Shown piece after piece: positions 34,501-41,100 of a stretch of 64,000 bases of DNA. Made by a program: the position numbers and the translations under genes. This DNA comes from Paenibacillus plantiphilus (GTDB taxonomy: Bacteria; Bacillota; Bacilli; Paenibacillales; Paenibacillaceae): positions 17,851 through 81,850 of the forward strand of contig NZ_CAKMMF010000028.1 in the NCBI RefSeq assembly GCF_927798095.1. Reading direction: 5' to 3'. Position 1 is the first letter of the stretch. Every line of letters begins with the position of its first letter. The notes beneath the pieces are model-generated. The model made no database searches, was not told where the DNA came from, and saw only the letters and a list, made by a program, of their open reading frames with translations.

Positions 34501-36444
34501 TCTGCCTAGCTTGTCATATTGATATGTGGTGATGTGATTATTTCCTGGCTCATGATTACCATTCGTGAACGATGTGACCCATCCGGTGCTTGAATCGTAT
34601 TCAAGCTTATTTTCGATCGTGCTTGGCTGACCGTCCGCATTCGTAACCTGAACCGTTTGTTTTGTGGGGAATGCGCCTGAATAGCCGTATTCCATCACAT
34701 ATTCGATATTCCGGTCATCATCCAGAATGGTTGTTTTCCCAATATTTCCATAGCTGTCGATTTGCTCGAACTTGCTATGGGCCAGCTTGGTTCCGGCCTG
34801 ATTGGTAACAATGATCGCTGTAACTTTCCCCTGAGCATTGCGCTCATAAGTCGTATTGCGGGTTTGGTTCGCGTCCACTCGCTCAGTCGAGGCAGCAAGC
34901 AGATGGGTCGTCGGATGGTACGAAAATGTCGTTGTCACATTAAGCGGATTCGTCTGTGACAGCACGTTCCCATAATCATCATAGCTGACACGTTCGATGG
35001 TCGGCGTTGCGTTGGTTCCCGCTTTGCTGAATGTGTTCGTGGTCACGATCGGATTGGTGATCCGGCGCGCCTCATCATATTGAAAGGTTGTCGTCCGACT
35101 CTCATCTCCTATTGTCTCTACAATGCTATTCGTATAGACGGTGGGAGAAATGCCCACATAGACTTTGCGATAGTTAAACGTGGTGTTCTTCAGTCCGTTC
35201 TGAATCGTCGTGCCGAAGTTGTAGTTATTCTGAGAGCTGCTGCCTATGTCACCAAGATAGGTGAAATCAAGCTTGTTGAACTCTCTGTTGTTTCCAACAT
35301 CCTTTCTCGACTGCATCCGATAAACTTGCTCCGATGCGCTCTCGCCAAGCAGTCGGTTCGTAACCGCCGATTCATAGGTATAATTCGTAGAGGCTCCCGT
35401 CGGATACTTGATCTGGGTCAATAGAAGCAACGGATTCGGCTCCGTTGGAACCGCTCCAGTTGTGCTGTATTTCGCGTTTCTTTCCTCATAATTAAATCGG
35501 GTGACTCGCCCAAGCGGATCGGTGACCTGTGTGAGGTACTCATTAGACAATGTTTCAAAGGGCGGTCTCGGGTTCCCTCTGTACTGGGTGCTTTTGTCAT
35601 AGCGAACAACCTTGTCCCCTTGCGTTAACGTTATACTCGTTTCGCTATAAGCGATCGTGATCGAATTGTTGATCGCATCGGTTATAGAGGTCAGCACCTT
35701 GCCATATTTGGCATGCTGGGAATACTTGAATTGAATCGTATTATTGTAAGCGTCTGAGATTTGAATTAGTCGTCCATCTGTTGCAAAATGCTGATAAATG
35801 CCGTCCAGCGACTTGATGGCGACATTTGACCGTTCCACAACAACCGTAGTGTCCGTTAGAACGGTCAAATCCTTCCACGGATAGCCCTTAAGCGTGTTGT
35901 TGACCATTTCATAGGTGCCCTTGCTTCCCATGTTCAAAAACTTCTTATCCCCAAACTCTGTCTTGATATAGGGAATATCCCACGTCCAGCCCGCTCCGAG
36001 CGGATAGAGCTGCTCTTGGTAAGGCTTGTTCGTGGCTACATCCGTCCACGAAATAATAGGACCGTTTCCAGCGTCTAAGTACCTTGTTTCCAAAGACGAA
36101 TTATGATTGATTTTAATCTCCTGAATCGTGCGGGTTTGAATCCCATTCGAATCTGGCTGTGACCAATTGTTAGCAAAAGCCACCTGACCCGCTCGTCGTA
36201 TGATATAATTCCACCACCGCACAGCATAGTAGGAGTTTGACATCGTGTAGCTATCAGAAACATGATTATAATCCATCATAAATCGTCCGTCATCGATATA
36301 TGAACGTGTCGTTACACCGTTATTCGTATTATAAGTCTCGGTGTATCTGGTTGCGTCATAATAAAGGACACAATAGCATATAAGTCCGAACGACAGCTCT
36401 TTGTCATAGACATTGGCGGCGGAAGAATCATAAGAACGATTCAA
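31573..36444 (-). CDS. Orphan RHS/YD-repeat protein with Hint domain and RelE/BECR-like toxin tip
   Basis: About 1,623 codons open. YD repeats fill roughly residues 1-1300 and end with the RHS core motif YLRARWYDPSVGRFISKD and DPTGH. A variable linker follows, then a Hint self-cleavage domain (opening CFTAGTKV near 1387, closing WVHNT near 1521) and a 100-aa tip ending in GARVFYRMNDGKMEILGKS, which resembles RelE/BECR-fold RNases. The core is nearly identical to the full-length protein at 38160. This copy has lost its signal peptide, and a frameshift separates it from the remnant at 36441-36690; the frame-initial TTG is unlikely to be a natural start. Probably silent unless recombined with the full-length gene. 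Confidence 0.8.
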   Translation of the reverse strand: MNRSYDSSAANVYDKELSFGLICYCVLYYDATRYTETYNTNNGVTTRSYIDDGRFMMDYNHVSDSYTMSNSYYAVRWWNYIIRRAGQVAFANNWSQPDSNGIQTRTIQEIKINHNSSLETRYLDAGNGPIISWTDVATNKPYQEQLYPLGAGWTWDIPYIKTEFGDKKFLNMGSKGTYEMVNNTLKGYPWKDLTVLTDTTVVVERSNVAIKSLDGIYQHFATDGRLIQISDAYNNTIQFKYSQHAKYGKVLTSITDAINNSITIAYSETSITLTQGDKVVRYDKSTQYRGNPRPPFETLSNEYLTQVTDPLGRVTRFNYEERNAKYSTTGAVPTEPNPLLLLTQIKYPTGASTNYTYESAVTNRLLGESASEQVYRMQSRKDVGNNREFNKLDFTYLGDIGSSSQNNYNFGTTIQNGLKNTTFNYRKVYVGISPTVYTNSIVETIGDESRTTTFQYDEARRITNPIVTTNTFSKAGTNATPTIERVSYDDYGNVLSQTNPLNVTTTFSYHPTTHLLAASTERVDANQTRNTTYERNAQGKVTAIIVTNQAGTKLAHSKFEQIDSYGNIGKTTILDDDRNIEYVMEYGYSGAFPTKQTVQVTNADGQPSTIENKLEYDSSTGWVTSFTNGNHEPGNNHITTYQYDKLGRLTKVTNPDQSTMNASYNDVTNQVTVVDETGVTSIQKWDQLGHKMEEGIMDGGYRVVKQYDYDAWSRPLWEQNGSGHRTSYLHDAWNRVTRTTLPNGAYTTMGYDELNRTTTSTDPLGVQSRTTVDLLGREILSQINKGAGFQQLSSTQYDDMGNITFSTDAQHTTKYQYDALGRLTSVTDPKNDTTSYTYSLAGFLKEIRYPDATTTQKRYDQLGRLVRQTDTLGQFEKMYYDKNSNLVTTVDQKGQVFHYQYNNRNFLTAKSGPNDGVGYTYDLSGRRKSMADSTGSTNYVYKNTTGELVEVQFPDTKKISYTYNQLGLRDTMTGPFGQVNVYTYDNLNRLKTVGPSMTVFEAEYDYYNNNLLKEIKQRNGNKSTFTYDGYSINTLIHTKANGSEINYFDYDYDGNGNITGQTSRQNGPFAAYGYSYDSLNRIATSSQFNETYTYNNRGNRVALQSDRIPDISPTEETNYTYDAWNRLTGVTKSGGGQVSYRYNGDGLLYERTENNTTVRYYYDGDQVIAEGNVVNGTVTMKAEYTRGKGLIARQDASDKQYYLHNGHGDVVELRNSTGEVSLNRYTYDMWGSPLTTVESVANPFRYSGELWDQSAGLQYLRARWYDPSVGRFISKDTYEGQIDNPLTMNLYTYVHNNPLKYTDPTGHLICMPGMESCSAPSFKGVIDFVLLDDLNTISSSETTYVEKGLALVSLTPYGKLAKGGKVIIKAGSEAWQYIKSLFKGCNCFTAGTKVLTDEGEKNIEDIEVGDKVLAKDENNPDGELAYKEVTALYRNQRDDIIKLHVGEQVIETTENHPFWVEGKGWVFADELQVGDKLQKADGSNLTIDKVEFVKLDEPVMVYNFTVADYHTYYVTDIGIWVHNTQCGVFSAINKDKRLVRAAEEMGKDATIQKEADELIAKFLKGNTNPGLGSKNLFGNINYLRGRNGARVFYRMNDGKMEILGKSNKANEQTVINAITDLYK

Positions 36445-36700
36445 TGAGAAGGATAGCCCATTGCGCCCAGGCAGCGAGAGATTAGTTTCCTTCGGCCGCT
36501 GACCGGTGAGATGCTCTCTGCGCCAGCATTAATCTGAAATGGTGGCTGGCCTTTTTTCATATTCAGATTACTGATTGCAGACAAAATGCCCTGCGGCGGT
36601 GTCGGATTGGACATCGTGGTCATCATACGCCCGCTGCTGTGGTATACGGAGTCCGTTACGGTTCGATTCCCCCGTAAATCGCAGCCTCCCAATCCATTCG
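36441..36700 (-). pseudogene. N-terminal remnant of the orphan RHS gene, frameshifted
   Basis: Encodes MMTTMSNPTPPQGILSAI and INAGAESISPV, which match residues about 103-145 of the full-length RHS protein. Compared with that gene, 10 nt are missing between TTTCCTTC and GACCGGTGAG (plus strand, near 36494-36503), which throws the reading frame off. Homology fades upstream of about 36700, so the secretion signal is gone. Confidence 0.8.
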
Positions 36701-36723
36701 GCTCTGGGTGAGGGTAAGAAGAA

Positions 36724-36754
36724 AGACCTTGAAGGATAAGTCCCCTCAAGGTCT
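36724..36754 (-). terminator. Hairpin between the DUF6809 unit and the orphan RHS
   Basis: Arms AGACCTTGA and TCAAGGTCT; on the minus strand followed by TTCTTCTT. Resembles the terminator at 31116. Confidence 0.6.
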
Positions 36755-36762
36755 ATGCAACA

Positions 36763-36931
36763 TTATTTAACTTCTTCAAGTGTCACGTCGCTACATTGGA
36801 TAGACAACCACGGTTTGGGGTAATCATAAGTAAATAATTCGATATGCTTTAATCCCTCAATCCCGTACTGTCTCAGTAGATCACCGCTTCCGTCATTCAA
36901 TGCACGGTAGTCATGGACTCGCTGGTTTCAT
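36763..36931 (-). pseudogene. Broken small gene downstream of the DUF6809 gene
   Basis: An ATG at 36931 overlaps the DUF6809 stop (TAATG) but its frame stops after six codons. A second frame carries 54 protein-like codons (LRQYGIEGLKHIELFTYD ... SDVTLEEVK) to a stop at 36763 without its own start. A single-base indel joining the two would restore a coupled gene of about 55 codons. Family unknown; an immunity-gene remnant is possible. Confidence 0.5.
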
Positions 36932-37239
36932 TATAACGACAAGCCAGAAGCCGCATCCCGAACAAACTCCTCGCGATCAATCATCACTTCGATCTGCATG
37001 GCAGCACCAAGCTTGAATCCATGAAGAAATGCTGCCTCCATGTACAGCCCGTCGGACTTGTCACGTAAGCAGAACATTTCCTCCAGTTTGCAAAAATCTT
37101 GCTCGCTTAGTCGGTTTTTCAATTGATCCCTTATGGCTGCGATTTGTCGGTTTAACGGTCGATATTCAGGATCGGACGGTACAATCGTTTCGTCTGGATT
37201 AAGTTGGCCTCTATACAATGCACCCAAAATGGAATTCAT
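36931..37239 (-). CDS. DUF6809-type small protein
   Basis: About 102 aa from ATG 37239, which follows GGGAGG. The opening MNSILGALYRGQLNPDE and the motif SDPEYRPLNRQI match what I recall of DUF6809 proteins of Firmicutes; function unknown. Acidic, no signal peptide. It sits between the two toxin modules together with a ribbon-helix-helix gene. Confidence 0.65.
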   Translation of the reverse strand: MNSILGALYRGQLNPDETIVPSDPEYRPLNRQIAAIRDQLKNRLSEQDFCKLEEMFCLRDKSDGLYMEAAFLHGFKLGAAMQIEVMIDREEFVRDAASGLSL

Positions 37240-37379
37240 GCTCTTCCTCCCATGAGATTTGATCGCCACCGCTTGAATGAGTTTTCTGCACATGGTAGGA
37301 TATTTATGCAGTCTGCTTATTGAAGCGGTTGCGGGATAGGAAGTGGCGGTGTTCTTCGTCGGACGCGCCGCTTCCTTCT

Positions 37380-37559
37380 TTATTTTTGGAGATCGTCATA
37401 CACCTTCTCAATTCCTTTGCGGACGATATCTGAACGGGTCGTATTCAGCTTCTCGGCGGAAGCATCGAGCTTGCTCATAATTTCCTGATCGACTCGTATC
37501 TTAATCGTTTCGCTCTTGGGATTGTCAGATGGTGGACGCCCCATCTTTTTAGAGGACAT
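37380..37559 (-). CDS. Ribbon-helix-helix (CopG/Arc-like) DNA-binding protein
   Basis: 59 aa: MSSKKMGRPP basic arm, then SETIKIRVDQEIMSKLDAS and TRSDIVRKGIEKVYDDL, a beta strand followed by two helices as in RHH repressors. Weak ribosome site GGGGTGAAG. A 44-bp palindrome lies 12 bp upstream of the start, the expected site for autoregulation. It may control the nearby small genes or toxin cassette. Confidence 0.75.
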   Translation of the reverse strand: MSSKKMGRPPSDNPKSETIKIRVDQEIMSKLDASAEKLNTTRSDIVRKGIEKVYDDLQK

Positions 37560-37570
37560 CGCTTCACCCC

Positions 37571-37614
37571 ACTTTTTGTCCCCACAATAATATATTATTG
37601 CGGGGACAAAAAGT
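37571..37614. promoter_or_regulatory. 44-bp palindrome upstream of the RHH gene
   Basis: Two abutting 22-nt arms, ACTTTTTGTCCCC... and ...GGGGACAAAAAGT, complementary except at one position, with an AT-only centre. Candidate operator of the RHH protein; a cruciform or small mobile palindrome is the alternative. Confidence 0.75.
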
Positions 37615-37728
37615 CAATCTATCGTCTTTCTCAGCAGGTTAGGTATTTATCACACGAGACTACTGTTTCGTTTTCACACCTCCTTAAACGGGGTGAACAT
37701 CCGCCCAGTTGCTGTTTATTTAAGGAAG

Positions 37729-37762
37729 AAAGCCGCCTCGAGAATACTCTCAGGCGGCTTTA
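37729..37762. terminator. Terminator between the first immunity gene and the RHH gene
   Basis: AAAGCCGCCT and AGGCGGCTTT arms with flanking A and T runs, so it can work in both directions. It lies 31 bp past the immunity gene stop at 37793. Confidence 0.8.
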
Positions 37763-37792
37763 ACCCCTCCGGGGTCCCCTAGCTCACTTATA

Positions 37793-38146
37793 TTACTCTA
37801 CGTCCAAAAGATAGCTTACAAACTCTTCGTGCAATGCGATATTTTCTTTAAGCGATTCCCTTGTTTCTTCATCAATAATATCAATTCTTATATCGTCTGC
37901 CAAAGCGTCTCCGCCATCTATCATGACAAGAATGGAATGTAAAACACCTTTAATTATTTCGTCTTGAATATTTTTGAATGCTTCCTGTTCCTCAGGTGTT
38001 CTTAGTTTACCTTGTAACAACTTATAGTTTTCTTCATAGTTAGACCAAATTAAATCAGTTGAAGGCTTTAAGCTATTTGTTACTTCATTTGCCCAGTAAT
38101 CTTTAATCCTCTTGAGATTCTGAAAAAGCAATTTCTGTTTATCCAA
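37793..38146 (-). CDS. Putative immunity protein for the HNH-like RHS toxin
   Basis: About 117 aa, acidic and helical, no signal peptide, AT-rich coding. TTG 38146 is the start: AAGGGGGT lies 7 nt upstream and no ATG is usable; the longer frame overlaps the toxin gene. It begins 13 bp after the RHS stop at 38160 and is followed by a strong terminator, the standard immunity position. Family not recognised. Confidence 0.65.
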   Translation of the reverse strand: MDKQKLLFQNLKRIKDYWANEVTNSLKPSTDLIWSNYEENYKLLQGKLRTPEEQEAFKNIQDEIIKGVLHSILVMIDGGDALADDIRIDIIDEETRESLKENIALHEEFVSYLLDVE

Positions 38147-38159
38147 TTTAAATACCCCC

Positions 38160-41100
38160 TTATTTATACCAATGCTCTCCATACTTTTCATCTATTTGTT
38201 TAGCAAAATCTTGTATTTCTTGAGGCGTTGGTGTCCTTCCAAGGGATTTGTCCCATTGAGCCCACTCAGTAGTTATTTTTGAATGTATTTTTGGGTCAAC
38301 CCCATGCAAATATTTAGTTTCATGAATATTGATGTCTGCATAACTCATTATTGACTCATACTTTTGAGGTAACGTATGATGCACTTGGTAATGGCTTGGC
38401 ATTCCGGGATTTGCATCTTTATATAGTTTACGATAATTATTTTTTGTAGCTAGAGGACAATTTGTGTTATGAACCCAAATCCCAATGTCCGTTACAAAGT
38501 ACGTGTGATAATCAGCAACTGTAAAGTTGTATACAGTAACTGGTTCATCAAGCTTAATAAACTCAACCTTGTCAATCGTAAGATTATTTCCGTCAGCCTG
38601 TTGAAGTTTATCCCCCACTCGAAGTTTATCTGCGTAGACCCAGCCTTTACCTTCAACCCAGAACGGATGGTTGTCTGTTGTCTCGATAATTTGCTCGCCA
38701 ACATACAATTTAATAATATCATCACGTTGGTTACGATATAAAGCTGTTACTTCCTTGTAAGCCAATTCTCCATTAGGGTTATTCTCATCCTTGGCAAGGA
38801 CCTTATCTCCGACTTCAATGTCTTCGATATTTTTCTCACCGTCATCTGTTTGAACTTTTGTCCCTGCAGTAAAACAATTGCATCCTATGAGGTCCAAGGA
38901 TGAAGCTGCTTTCCAGTTGTCATTTGAGTATTTGGTCGCTCGTTCAATCACTTCTCCTTCTTTGTTCATTAACTTAACAACGATTAGTTTTCCACCTTTT
39001 ATAAACTTTCCAAAGGGAATGAAACCTGCCGCAGCAAGCGTTTTATCAAAAAAAGATGAATTCGGGTCAAGAATTGTTCTGATATCATCCAATATTACAA
39101 AATCAGCAATTTCTTTTACTGCCGCACCTGTCCCCGGACAGAACGAATCGATTCCCCCCACACAAACAATATGCCCCGTCGGATCAGAATACTTCAACGG
39201 ATTATTATGCACATACGTATACAAATTCATCGTCAGCGGATTGTCAATCTGCCCTTCATACGTATCCTTGCTTATAAACCGCCCAACACTCGGATCATAC
39301 CACCGTGCCCGCAGATACTGCAATCCTGCACTCTGGTCCCACAACTCGCCGGAATAGCGGAACGGGTTCGCTACGCTCTCCACCGTCGTCAGCGGATTGC
39401 CCCACATGTCATACGTATAGCGGTTCAGGCTCACATCGCCTGTACTGTTCCTCATTTCGACCACATCGCCATGACCATTATGCAAGTAGTATTGCTTGCC
39501 GCTGGCATCTTGACGAGCAATCAGCCCTTTGCCCCGGGTATACTCCGCTTTCATCGTTACATTGCCATTGGCTACAATGCCTTCTGCAATTATCTGATCG
39601 CCATCATAATAGTAACGAACTGTCGTGTTGTTCTCTGTCCGTTCATAGAGCAAACCGTCTCCGTTATATCTGTAGCTTACTTGCCCTCCTCCGCTCTTCG
39701 AGACACTGGTCAACCGATTCCACGCATCATACGTGTAATTGGTTTCCCCAACGGGAATATCCGGCATCCTGTCGCTCTTCAACGCGATCCGATTGCCGCG
39801 GTTGTTGTACGTGTACGTCTCGTTGAATTGCGAGGTGGTCGCTATCCGGTTCAGACTATCATAGCTGTAGCCGTATGCAGCAAGCGGGCCGTTCTGCCGG
39901 ACCGTCTGGCCCGTGATGTTCCCGTTTCCGTCATAATCATAGTCAAAATAATTGATTTCACTCCCGTTGGCCTTCGTATGAATCAACGTATTAATCGAAT
40001 AGCCGTCATACGTGAACGTACTCTTATTCCCGTTCCTCTGCTTGATTTCTCTCAACAAATTGTTGTAGTAGTAATCGTATTCAGCCTCGAAGACCGTCGT
40101 TGAAGGTCCAACTGTCTTTAACCGGTTCAAATTATCATAGGTATAGACGTTCACTTGACCGAACGGCCCAGTCATCTTATCACGCAGACCAAGCTGATTG
40201 TAGGTGTACGAGATTTTCTTCTGATCCGGGAATTGAACCTCTTCCAGCTCTCCTGTCGTGTTCTTATGGACATAGTTTGTTGTCCCCGTGCTATCCGCCA
40301 TCGTTTTCCGACGCCCGGATAGATCGTACGTATATCCAACACCGTCATTCGGTCCAATTTTGGCAGTCAGAAAGTTTCGGTTGTTGTACTGATAGTGGAA
40401 TTCTTGTCCCTTCTGATCCACAGTAGTCACGAGATTACTGTTTTTATCATAATACATTTTCTCGAACTGCCCCTGCACATCGGTTTGTCTCACCAGTCTT
40501 CCCAACTGGTCATAACGTTTCTGCGTTGTAGTGGCATCAGGGTATCGGATTTCCTTCAAAAATCCGGCCAGAGAATACGTATAGCTCGTCGTATCGTTTT
40601 TCGGGTCCGTAACGGAGCTCAAACGCCCCAGAGCATCATATTGATACCTTGTCGTATACTGAGCATCTGTAACAGCAATGACATTGCCCATGTCATCGTA
40701 CTGCGTGGAGCTTAGTTGCTGAAATCCAGCCCCCTTGTTCTTGTTCACCTGTGACAAGATTTCCTGGCCCAACAGATCAACTGTCGTTCGGGACTGCACG
40801 CCCAGAGGATCTGTACTTGTCGTTGTCCGATTCAGCTCATCGTAACCTATTGTCGTGTAAGCACCGTTCGGAGGCGTTGTTTGGGTTACTCTGTTCCAGC
40901 CGTCATACAGATAGGAAGTGCGATGTCCGCTGCCATTTTGTTCCCATAACGGCCTGCCCAATGCGTCATAATCGTATTGCTTTACAATGCGGTAGGCCCC
41001 GTCCATAATACCTTCTTCCATCTTATGGCCCAACTGATCCCATTTCTGAATACTAGTAACACCCGTTTCGTCCACGACCGTTACTTGATTGGTCCAATTA

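Noticed and set aside
38460..38890. Active splicing intein inside the RHS proteins
   Set aside because: The Hint domain lies before a toxin tip and has no endonuclease insert; self-cleaving toxin release is more likely than splicing.
39171..40103. Long plus-strand frames across both RHS genes
   Set aside because: Antisense of YD repeats, where codon bias keeps opposite frames open; no ribosome sites.
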